Source: Phyto melanocephala (Eukaryota; Arthropoda; Insecta; Diptera; Rhinophoridae). From it: a DNA stretch of 64,000 nt. Both the position numbers and the translations under genes were made by a program. The notes beneath the pieces were generated by a model. It was given only the letters and a program-made list of their open reading frames with translations, searched no databases and was not told where the DNA came from. Within the stretch, counting starts at the first letter, position 1, and every line of letters begins with the position of its first letter. Positions 36,110 to 45,100 of the stretch are shown here, one piece after another. Where the stretch lies: contig OW799236.1 in assembly GCA_941918925.1 (NCBI GenBank), positions 81,370,213 through 81,434,212 of the forward strand, given 5' to 3'.

Positions 36110-37039
36110 GCATAAGAAAGTTTAAGCGCAAAAGAAAATTTTATATAAAAGTGTTAAAAAGTTTTCCTTCTACCATTGTAGCTGAATTAAACAAACTTAC
36201 ACTTTTTGTTTGTTTTTGTTTTTTACAGTCTCTACTTTTTTCTCTTGGCATTTGTATGCATCAGTTTTAAAATGTTTATTGTATAGTTGTGTATGCAAAT
36301 GCGTCTGAGGGTGTAGTTAAACAAACACAATAAAACTGAGTAAAAGACAAATAAACAATTGTAAAATTGTTTATTATTGCTGATGTGTAAATTGCATGTG
36401 CACACCCAGTAAACATTTCAGTTTGAACGGTTTAATTTCCACTTTTTTCGAAATATTCGAAAAATGTTTTTAACGTGAAATTTTAAAAAGAAAATAAAAA
36501 ACCATTTTAGTTTTATTTATCTTTACATGCCTTCGAATACAAAGAGATTAATAATCTTATTTTTAAAATAATGGATTTTAAAGACGTACAAATATAAAAT
36601 AGCAATTAAAAATAAAATTTAAAAAATAAAAATTAATAAAATAAAAAAAAATATGTATAAAAAAATATTTTAAAAATTAAAAAAACTTTGTCTGAAGTGT
36701 TAAAAAATAAAAAATAAATTATATAATAAAGTTCAAAACCATAGTTGAAATAGCAAATATAAACAATATAACAATTAAAATAAAATAGTAAAAAACAATT
36801 AGGGCCATTATTACAACTTGACGTTAATTAGAGGCAGAATTTTGTCGGACAAATAAATGGCTTTGCATTATAAAACTTCATTTTTTTTTATCCATTAATT
36901 TTATTTTTATGATTAATAATAACAAAAATAAAAAATTGAAATTGTAACAATGCTAAGCTATTTGTCGGGCACAAAAAATCGTACCTTGAACTAAAGGCTA
37001 GTTGTATTAGAAGCCCTTAGACAAATAAGAATATTAATT
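36110..37039. other. Very AT-rich intronic sequence
   Basis: Long A/T homopolymer-like stretches (notably 36580-36790). No recognised feature. Confidence 0.4.
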
Positions 37040-38215
37040 TATACTCGTAGAAAAAAACTAAACTGCTGAGCGTTTCCTATAAATTTATTATTCCAGGGAA
37101 GTGAATTTAAAAGACGGACTGCATGAACATGAAATTGCAATTTTTATATAGAGGTTTTATAACACACGTATACAATAACAATTGTTCTCTCAGAGAGTGT
37201 AAACTGGACTCGCTCAAATAAATACGTTGGATGAAGTGTGTTAAGGGGCAAAATTAATGTTTTGATATTTAAAAGAACTACTAGAGTTACACCATAGAGT
37301 CTTCTCGAGTATTGAGAAATATGGTTATACTTCCCTAGATTGAATTCATATCTCAGTAGAGAGTTGAAAGTAGATATGAGCTTTCTTAGACTTAAAGAAC
37401 CTACAGTTTGCATATATTTCACATACATAAAGTAATGTTGGTAGAATGTATGTTTTTGCAAGTAAAATGCACATTTTGAGTGGAAGAATATATTGTGTAT
37501 TTCATAAAGCTCGTAGAATTGAATACGTTTTACCTGTAACTACGTTAGTGTCATCTGACCTTTTGTTTTTCTGTTCTTTTGTTTTTACTTATATCATTTC
37601 TTTTACCATCAAGCCTTGCTATCGGTTCATGGGCTTAGATCATTATTTGTTTTTTTTCTTGCAATTATTAAGCTCTTTGACTTTGTGAGTTTAAGAAACT
37701 GGGCATTTGCACTTGGCCTTTTAAAGATTCGTCCTAGATCCATATTCAATTTCTTAATGCTTCTGTTTAAATCATTAAGATTAATACTGATATAAAGTTG
37801 TATAACATCAGCCTACATATGACAGCATACAAATACAGTATCATATCCTTGTTGTTCTGCTAAAACGTTTAGTAAAAAGCAAAGGGCGTAATACTGACCC
37901 CTGCGCCAAAACTGAAAAAAAATTAGAAATTTCGTTGTTGGCAAATACGGATCGATGACGACCTGATAGATAATATGATATAAATTTTGGTAAACAGTTT
38001 GAGAAACTACACTACACAAGAAAGGCAATATCACCAACATCAATACGTCTGCGCAGCACTTCAGAAACATCAATTAAAACGGTTATACAACCGTGTCTCG
38101 GTCGAAAGCTAGATTGTCTGCTAGTCTGCTATCCTTTATCATTATAAAAAGTAACAATATTAAGGAAATTGATTTTTATTATCACTCAGTGCTTTACATA
38201 ATAGTTTGCTATTAT
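37040..38215 (-). pseudogene. LINE reverse-transcriptase relic (Jockey/CR1-like)
   Basis: Broken minus-strand frames read as the second half of a LINE reverse transcriptase. From about 38110 downwards: SSFRPRHGCITVLIDVSEVL then RRRIDVGDIAF (the QSGFR..ST block before the catalytic motifs), traces of a KAFDTV.H block, then a decayed QGSVL.PLLF equivalent near 37890. Further on is the C-terminal region YNHISQYSRRLYGVTL and, beyond 37144, FHVHAVRLLNSLP. Frameshifts are many and the FADD motif is not recognisable. No RNase H follows. An old, 5'-truncated copy. Confidence 0.65.
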
Positions 38216-39393
38216 TAAGTTCAAATATTTATTTTTTGATATTTAATAGCTTGAATAAATTTGTGTCATGGTTAGTCTGATATTTGTTACCCTTGGATAT
38301 GCATTTAATTTAGAAGGTTTTGTTTACATTTTACTAACGTTTTTTTTTTAATTCTTTACTCTACATCAAACTAAAGCCAAAGGTTTTATTTCCTTTCATC
38401 ATAATCATCAACTGCAACATCATACTCACCGATGTCGTTCTTAGTGACAACAGCAGAGCACACATTCTACACATTCATAGTTTTACTTGTACTCACTCAT
38501 ATCATGTAACTTAACGTATGTGGTGTTGGGATGAATGCATTAATGTGTAAAGAAACAAAATGCTGCATCATCTGACTCATCAGTATTTTATTTATATGTT
38601 TGTCTATCTGTCGGTCGGTCTGTGCGGTCGCTGTTTACTGCCATAGAACTGTGTGCATTCATATTATGAGAATTATAAAGGTATAATAAAGCTATTTCAT
38701 GGGTGTTGCTACCACAACGAAATTGCAAATAGTTAGTGTATGAGTATTTGTATATGTTACATCAATATGTAGATGTGTAACTATAAGCGAAGGAGTGTTG
38801 AAGGTATTGGTGTTGGAAAAAATTTCGTGTGCACATTTATCAAAAGATTTTCATGTTTATTTTGCGTTAATGAAGTTGTTTTACGTTTGAAATTTTCCAT
38901 CCAAAATATGCTCCCAGGCATGTTTAACTCAACAACGAGCGGATGGATAAAAAAACGGACAGACAAAAACAAAACAGTCAAACAGACTGACAACAGCGTT
39001 TGTAGCAAAAGGAAGAATAAGGGCTTTTCCTTTGCACACATATTTACAAATAAACAGACACAAATGTATACGGACGGTAAGCAACAACAAAAAAGTAATT
39101 AGTACGCTCTTGGCGCAGCTCAGTCGTAATAAAGAGCCATATGGAAAACTCAGGTGCACGGATAAATTCTAGACGAACAAAAATGGAAAAAAATGTAAAA
39201 TCATCTTTCTTTACAGTTTTACAATGTCAGCCATAAAATTAAGCCAGAAATTATGGAAAATTGCAAAAAAGCTTAATAAAGTATAAACATAAAAATAAAC
39301 TTTTTTCTCTTTCTTGCTTAAATGAAAATTGTTTTAATGCCAAGAGGCTTAAAGCCAAATGCTTTTTACATACTTTTGTATGTATATGTCATA
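38216..39393. other. AT-rich intronic sequence
   Basis: Open frames of 76-109 codons around 38773-39159 overlap on both strands and have no recognised domain. They lie just downstream of the Robo exon in gene orientation but do not resemble the missing part of its Ig domain. Confidence 0.4.
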
Positions 39394-39418
39394 CAAAATA
39401 AAATAAAATAAAATAAAA
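39394..39418. repeat. (AAAAT)n microsatellite
   Basis: About five AAAAT units in tandem. Confidence 0.8.
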
Positions 39419-39578
39419 AGTTAAAAAAAACTTCATTCACACTTTGTCACATTTTAAGTTTAACTCCCTGCTTCTATCTTCTCTCGTTTTTATTAAATTT
39501 TTTTCTTGCATTTTTTTTTTTATCTTCTCTTCTACATTTTTCTTAATATTTCTCAGTGCCTTTATATTTTAATGTTAA

Positions 39579-39584
39579 GCTTAC
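39579..39584 (-). other. Splice donor of the Robo exon
   Basis: On the minus strand the exon ends ...CTA AAG and the intron begins GTAAGC, a good match to the donor consensus. The exon ends on a codon boundary. Confidence 0.8.
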
Positions 39585-39778
39585 CTTTAGAAAAAATAAT
39601 CCACCAGCCGGTAATGTTATCCTATGTGAGCCTGGTAAAATTTTCAATGGTACTCCATCTTTATACCATTGTATGGTGGGTATGGGTGAACCTTCCGCTT
39701 TGCAATTAAGTGTTACGGGTTCATGACGCGGCACTGTTGTGTCAATTGGATGTTCCACTATTCTGGGCGGATGTGAAC
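39585..39778 (-). CDS. robo3: Roundabout-family receptor, exon for first half of Ig domain 1 (robo3-like)
   Basis: Robo proteins are neuronal transmembrane receptors for Slit that steer growth cones relative to the midline. Their first Ig domains bind Slit. This 194-bp internal exon encodes (G)[16 protein letters not shown], then [13 protein letters not shown] with the first cysteine of the Ig disulphide, IQWYKDG with the core tryptophan, and [15 protein letters not shown], where the exon ends. The second cysteine must lie in the next exon. The stretch [17 protein letters not shown] is, from memory, closest to insect Robo3, with Robo2 next and Robo1 more distant. Acceptor phase is one base of a Gly codon carried from the previous exon; the donor falls on a codon boundary. 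The start codon of the raw frame is not used. The other exons are not in the window. Confidence 0.85.
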
Positions 39779-39796
39779 CTTAAAAAAAAAATTAAA
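39779..39796 (-). other. Splice acceptor of the Robo exon
   Basis: On the minus strand a run of about eleven T leads into AAG, with the exon starting GTTCACATCC. The polypyrimidine tract and AG are well placed. The reading carried in (Gly-Ser-His-Pro-Pro-Arg) fits the sequence before Robo Ig1. Confidence 0.75.
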
Positions 39797-40347
39797 GAAA
39801 AAGTTGAAAAAAATTGCAATTTCGCAAAAAGAAAAAATGTAACAAATGCAGGAGACATTTTAAGTATATTTTGCGTCTCTCTTATATTCGTTATAAATAA
39901 AAATTGTTTAAATTGCAGTTTTGCTTATTTTGCCTTTTCATTTTCACATTATTATGCAAATTTGTTTTCCTGCACAGCTTTTGGTTTTTATTCACGTATG
40001 AATTTGAACACCTGTACAAGATTATATGCAACAATAATTTATATGTGCAAAGATGAGAGAGTGAGTGCTTCACACGTAAATTACACATTCAAAATAAAAG
40101 GTCTAAAGTTCAGATTTAAAGGGTTATATAAAATTTAATAAGAAAAAAATAACAATACACATGCATCAATTTTTTTCTGTAAATATCCCTTACATTACTT
40201 AATTCGGGTTTTAAATTTTTTTTTTTTTTTTAATTTTTTATTTTGATATTTTATTTAAATTTTTTTAATTTTTATATTTATTGTATGTTTGTGTGATATT
40301 TCTTATAAAATGTATTTATGTATATGACTTTCAGCTTTGATCATTTA
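39797..40347. other. Robo intron, AT-rich
   Basis: A 142-codon plus open frame (39710-40138) overlaps the exon antisense and is not gene-like. Poly-T runs near 40210-40240. Confidence 0.5.
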
Positions 40348-40360
40348 TAGCTTTAATAAA

Positions 40361-40602
40361 GAGTGCCCCTGTGGACTAGTCAGTAAAGGACAAGTCAGTT
40401 GTTTGGGGGTTGCGGGTTCGATTCCCACCGGAGACTCTGGAATTGTCTGCTTGTCTTTTTCTTCTATCCTAAATATTTCTATTCTCATTCTATTGTTCTC
40501 TCTATTAAGGCGTCACAATGGACCGTAATGGTCTCCGAGTGAAGGTGTGAGGGTAACTTTGCACCAGCCTTACCTACCTACCTACCTACCTACCTACCTA
40601 CC
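40361..40602 (+). mobile_element. tRNA-derived SINE with (CCTA)n tail
   Basis: A 242-bp insertion flanked by a 13-bp direct repeat TAGCTTTAATAAA (40348-40360 and 40603-40615). The head is tRNA-like: an A-box-like segment (GTGGACTAGTCAGTAA) and a strong B box GGGTTCGATTCCC about 40 bp later, then GGAGACTC, which can pair with GAGTGCC-side bases as a decayed acceptor stem. The roughly 135-bp body is pyrimidine-rich at first, then reads TAATGGTCTCCGAGTGAAGG. The tail is about eight CCTA units. Internal pol III promoter, short length, simple-repeat tail and long target duplication define a SINE mobilised by a LINE in trans. The overlapping open frame is accidental. Confidence 0.85.
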
Positions 40603-40615
40603 TAGCTTTAATAAA

Positions 40616-41629
40616 TTTAGCTTAAAGTTGTCTGATAAAATCTATTTGAGATTTACCTACAAAATTTTATATCACAATATTTCCTTGGAACTTGGATCTA
40701 ATATCTGAAAGAAGGGTGTTGCGTAGTCCTTAATTTTTTTTAAAAACATTTTTGAAGTTAAAAAAAAGGAATTAAAAACGGTTTTATAAAAATATTCTTT
40801 AGTAAAGTGAACTACTGCAAAAGCAGCCCATGCTTCCAAAATTGATTATTGATTAAACAATATTAATTCATTTAGATCCTAGTATGAAGAAATTATATTT
40901 GTAATTATGATTATAAAAGATCAAAACTGAGAATTGTGTTTTTAATGTTGTTCTGTCGTTTGCTGAAATAGTTGAAGCCGCGTCCAGGTTATTCTAACGG
41001 GTCCTTTAGAAATACGACAGTTTGGTTTACCCTTTTTGGTGCTAAGGATATTCACTTACTTTACTGAATTTTGGAGTTTATACTTTTATAGGTAATAATT
41101 AATAGCAAATATTGACTATAAAATAGATTAAATCAACTTTCAATGGCGGGAAATACTTGATTGTTAGCTTTAGATTTATTTTTCAAGCGTTTTTCTACAC
41201 GCCACGGTCAGCCAAAGTCACTGTGGGGTAGAGATGTCCGAAAACGCCGTAAAGAATCATTTATCATGTTCCAATACTCAGATAATGAACACGGACATTT
41301 ATTAGTCTCCGAATACTAAGCTAACCTAAATATTGATTTTTAATATTAACTGCAGTTAAAGTTTTCGGCAACTTGTCTTAAATCAAGTAAATCTAGTCGG
41401 GTCTTTTCAATATATATACTAACAATCTCTAAATCTAGACAATGATGATTTATAATTTCTTGATCATCAAATAGATTTAAAACTGTTTATGGCCGCCTAG
41501 TTCCCCAAATTTAGCGACTGGATTTCTTAAGAGAATTGACTTTTGTATATCAAAAATCAAAAAAACCGACAGGAATAATTATTATATTTGTTAAACAATG
41601 GTTCAACAACCATAACGCACAACACAAAT
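40616..41629. other. Robo intron, AT-rich, nothing recognised
   Basis: A slightly GC-richer patch near 40970-41040 and 41190-41240 could be an old repeat but has no identifiable ends. Confidence 0.35.
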
Positions 41630-41801
41630 TTTTAGTCACTCCTTAACGTCAAATTTTTTTGCACAAGTTAATTTAACAAATTCTGTCATGGAGTAATCTT
41701 CAACACAACTGAGCAGCATGTTAAGCGTGTTGAAATCTTTTACAAAAATGGGCGTACAAATCAAAATGCATTTCGAACACTCTGTGATTTTTTGGTCAAC
41801 A
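41630..41801 (+). mobile_element. Mariner transposase N-terminal relic, cut by a Helitron
   Basis: Close relative of the relic carried inside family A elements. The frame near 41735 reads FYKNGRTNQNAFRTLCDFLVN, the first helix-turn-helix of the transposase. It stops abruptly at 41801, where a Helitron 5' end begins. It lies outside any DINE-like element, so it is an independent insertion of the same mariner lineage. Confidence 0.6.
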
Positions 41802-42350
41802 TCTATATATATAAAAATCAATGTGTGTTTGTATGTTTGTATGTTTGTATGTTTGTTTGTGCTTTATAGACGGTTAAACGGCTGGACTGATTTCCTTCAA
41901 ATTTGCACAGAATCTTTCTGCATGTCTGGTAGGAATTATAGGCTATATCTTGCTTTGAAATTGTAAGTGCGCGGGGTGCCACGCCCTATTAAAAAATAAG
42001 TATTAAATGTTATATATCACGAAATTTAAAGCAGCTAGAGTCTTCAAATTAAGTACGGTAAACTTTGATATCCACACAAACATTTGGGTAAAAAAATAGG
42101 TGGACCTTCAATAGTAGGCGTGGCCACATGAATTAAATACTAAATTTCGTATATTTGGAAAACGATATCGATTAGAGTACTAAAATTTTCCAAGAGCAAC
42201 TTTGACACCCAAATAAACATTTCTAGAAAAAATTAGTACATTAGAAAGAGTGGGCGTGGCAGCTCTCATAGCAATTGAATACTAAAATTCGTATATTTGG
42301 GAAGCGATAATAGTTAGAGTACCCAAATTTTGCAAGAGACACTTTGACGT
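41802..42350 (+). mobile_element. Helitron fragment with ~135-bp internal tandem units
   Basis: The 5' end TCTATATATATAAAAATCA follows an A. Next comes a GTTTGTAT microsatellite (about 41826-41860), then GGCTGGACTGATTTCC and GGGGTGCCACGCCC. Units near 42115 and 42250 repeat GGCGTGGC, ATACTAAA.TTCGTATATTTGG and CACTTTGAC at about 135-bp spacing, with a weaker unit near 41965. No CTAG-type 3' end was found, so the right limit is approximate. Confidence 0.55.
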
Positions 42351-43414
42351 CTCTCTTTGTTTTGTTGTTTATACCAAACACAAAAAACAGTCTTTTCCAA
42401 AACAATTTGTTTCAGCAATCTTGATTTAGAATGAACTAATTTGAGTTTTTAATTTTTTCTTTTATTTTCGGATGTGTTAATATTTACTTAAATCGCTTAT
42501 AGCTCCACTAATAGCAAATGCAATATTTTTTTAGAGTTTGAAACTCTCTACTTAAAATATATTTTTCACGTGTTTCTGCATCTGGAAAACGATTTATTCA
42601 GTTTAAATTTTGCTGATATTTAAACTGAACGATTGACAGTAGCTGTAAATCCACCTCTTTAAATCCACCTATACAACCAATCTCTTATTCTAACTATTTA
42701 AAACTTTATGAGTCACTAACAAATAAATAAACTACCCTTTTGAAACTAACTATAATAAATAAAAATGGAATTTCTTCGAAAACACTGTCAACCATAAAAT
42801 GTAAACTTCCTTGGCTTAAGAAATACTAAATACAAAAAAAACTTTCAACTTATTACTTCAAGCAGGAAGGACCCACAGTGGGTCTACAATAAAAATTAAC
42901 AGATGATTACTCATAATATTATTGAACAAACAAAGGTCTCGTTTGTCCCCTCTTAACTAAAATGACAAGTCGTGTGGAAACCCAGTTGCTAAACAAATAT
43001 TTTTTTTATTTGTTGCTTATGGGTGTTGAATTTATTTATTTATTTTCTTGGCTTTTTTAACATTATGAAAGGTGGCTACAATTTCATAATAATCAAAACC
43101 CATAATCAAAACCAAGACGGAGGGAAAACCATTTTTGGAGTCCTTATTTCATTAATATTTGTTAACAAACGATAACACCCTTGACAGCCTTGGAAAAATC
43201 ATACATACTCAACAAAAACCAAAAAAAAATGGTCAGTGTGTAGGGAAAAAAGGCCAAGGGCCATATAGTGTCAACAATTTTATTCAATATATTATATTTA
43301 TGTACTATGTGCTTGTATGAGTATTTGTCTTTTTGTTGCACCAACTCCCTCGAAATCACCAAATAAAAATGACCAAATTTAAAAGAAAAATTGTGATAAA
43401 AAATATATATATGT
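42351..43414. other. Robo intron, AT-rich, nothing recognised
   Basis: The minus open frame 43162-43431 is hydrophobic and AT-driven, without a domain. Confidence 0.4.
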
Positions 43415-44056
43415 ATGTATAATAGAAACACAGCAAGGACACTAGCTGTTATTTATGTTGCCATTCTCTGTTTGTTTTTGTGTGTGAAAATGAAAAATGA
43501 TAAAACAAAAGTTTTCTATACATATTTTTGCCCTTTTAACCAACCAACCGTATCAGCCAAAGTCTTGTGCCAGTCTTGTTACTATTATTGTTATTGTTGT
43601 TACAATTTATTATTTTTTTTAATTTTTATTTTTATTGCTATTGTGATCACTGAAAATATGGAAATATTTATGCACCGCAGTCAGACACGCCTTAATTGCA
43701 CACAAAAATATAATTTAATTTTAATAATAAACAAAAAAACTAAAAAAAGAATATCGCTCACAGTTCAAACAATGACAACAAAGAACTGCATTGTGGTGTT
43801 TAAACATCAAACATTTTATTTGTTCGAATATGTTTGTGTGCAAAAGGGGTTGACATTTCCTTCCTCCTGCTCATTATTTACATTAAAAAAACTCACCCTC
43901 TTCTTAACTATTACCTTTTTATTTTGTTGGATACATATGTGTAGTTGTTGTTGCATTCGCTATGCTTCACTTTGTGATGCAACGAATATTTATTTATTCG
44001 CTAGCTCATTCACTCTTTCTCCCTGTCTCTTTACTCATTCATTTATGACTGTTTAA
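43415..44056 (+). CDS. Unrecognised 213-codon open frame
   Basis: Longest open frame in the window without an assignment. The predicted product is rich in Phe, Leu, Cys and Tyr, with hydrophobic stretches around residues 10-24, 64-79 and 160-172. It has no motif I recognise, no gene-like codon use, and many TGT/TTG/TAT codons that reflect the T-rich DNA. It lies in the large Robo intron, antisense to the Robo gene. Chance is the more likely explanation, although its length is unusual for such AT-rich DNA. Confidence 0.15.
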   Translation: MYNRNTARTLAVIYVAILCLFLCVKMKNDKTKVFYTYFCPFNQPTVSAKVLCQSCYYYCYCCYNLLFFLIFIFIAIVITENMEIFMHRSQTRLNCTQKYNLILIINKKTKKRISLTVQTMTTKNCIVVFKHQTFYLFEYVCVQKGLTFPSSCSLFTLKKLTLFLTITFLFCWIHMCSCCCIRYASLCDATNIYLFASSFTLSPCLFTHSFMTV

Positions 44057-44759
44057 AAATTTATCACCCAAAGCCAGCAATGAGTCTTTCCATTGTTAAC
44101 ATGTTTTTGACTGACTGGCAAAGCATGTGAACAAACCAGCAGACAAGTGAGAGAATTACTGACTGATTGTTTGATGATAAAGAACGTATAAATACAAACT
44201 TGGAAACTGCTCATACTATGCTGCATAATTTAGCATTTTTCTCGCTACTTTGATGACTTAGGTATTTGCACTAAATAAAATAAAGACTGTAGCAAGTTAT
44301 TAAAAAAAATTCTAACAAAACTAATTAGGGGAGATTAATTACATTTAGAAGACTGGTCGTTTTTAATTTAAATGCTTTTTGAAAATATAATTTTTTTCGA
44401 ATTATTTTGGTGCCTTCTTAAGTTCCTAGGGGAATTATAATTTATATTGAAGTTAGCATTGCTTTTCTTATAAAAGGTTTTTAGTACAAAAAATGCTCTT
44501 TCCAAAACTGGGGCCGAATTACGGCATTCGATCACGATCGAAATTTTACTCGAACGATCGAGTTCGCTGTGCTTTAGGTATAGAGATTCTAATAAAAATT
44601 TTACAATTTCTGATCTATTAATGGTCTAAATAGTTGTAAAGTGTGTCTCAGTAAGAATTCACTTTTAAATTTTGTAACACTTTTTGGTGCATCTGTGAAG
44701 TTTGGCTGATAAAACATATATTCCCTGCGATTATGAAAGATTAAACACTATACGAAACA
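44057..44759. other. Robo intron, AT-rich
   Basis: A patch near 44515-44575 with CGATCACGATCGAAA...CGAACGATCGAG is locally palindromic, but no element boundaries are clear. Confidence 0.35.
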
Positions 44760-45100
44760 ACAACATGTTAGCAGCGCATCTAAATGACTTCGTAAATACA
44801 CAAAATATTCAAGTTTGGGGCTCAGTAAATCCTAATCAAATTCGTGAGTAACAAGTGTACCCACAACAAGCAGATTTTAATCAGATAGCGTTATTGGGCT
44901 TTACTTCTTTTAATATTAGGCCGAAATTGCTATAAATGCGAACTACATTCATTATATGAATATAGAAACGGTGTACTTGTGGCTTTAGCTGGACAGCATA
45001 TATCTTGATGACATGAGGTTTTAGCAAAACGGCGCTACAGGCTATACTGCGCCTGAAACAAACCATTTTTTGCCGTAAAGATTTCGAGAAACATTTTTGA
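44760..45100 (+). mobile_element. Mariner-type transposase relic, catalytic part
   Basis: Plus-strand broken frames: LNDFVNTQNIQVWGSVNP near 44785-44840 (equivalent of the NG.VNKQNCRIW segment after the first Asp) and LDSIYLDDMRF, stop, QNGATGYTAPET near 44985-45060 (equivalent of the WFQQDGATCHTA block, with Asp replaced by Asn). The TVWC..GIIGPYFF segment between them is too decayed to read. The minus open frame 44881-45138 is its antisense shadow. Inactive. Confidence 0.55.

Noticed and set aside
37144..37461. 105-codon minus-strand frame as an independent gene
   Set aside because: It is the C-terminal part of a decayed LINE reverse transcriptase, continuous with the relic up to about 38215.
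38773..39159. Overlapping frames on both strands near the Robo exon
   Set aside because: Checked as candidates for the next Robo exon (should contain a WCEAKN-like block). They do not contain it and look like chance frames.
39710..40138. 142-codon plus-strand frame overlapping the Robo exon
   Set aside because: Partly antisense to the exon, the rest low-complexity intron sequence.
40361..40440. Possible tRNA gene from the B box GGGTTCGATTCCC
   Set aside because: Acceptor and anticodon stems are not properly paired, and the sequence continues into a SINE body, CCTA tail and target duplication.
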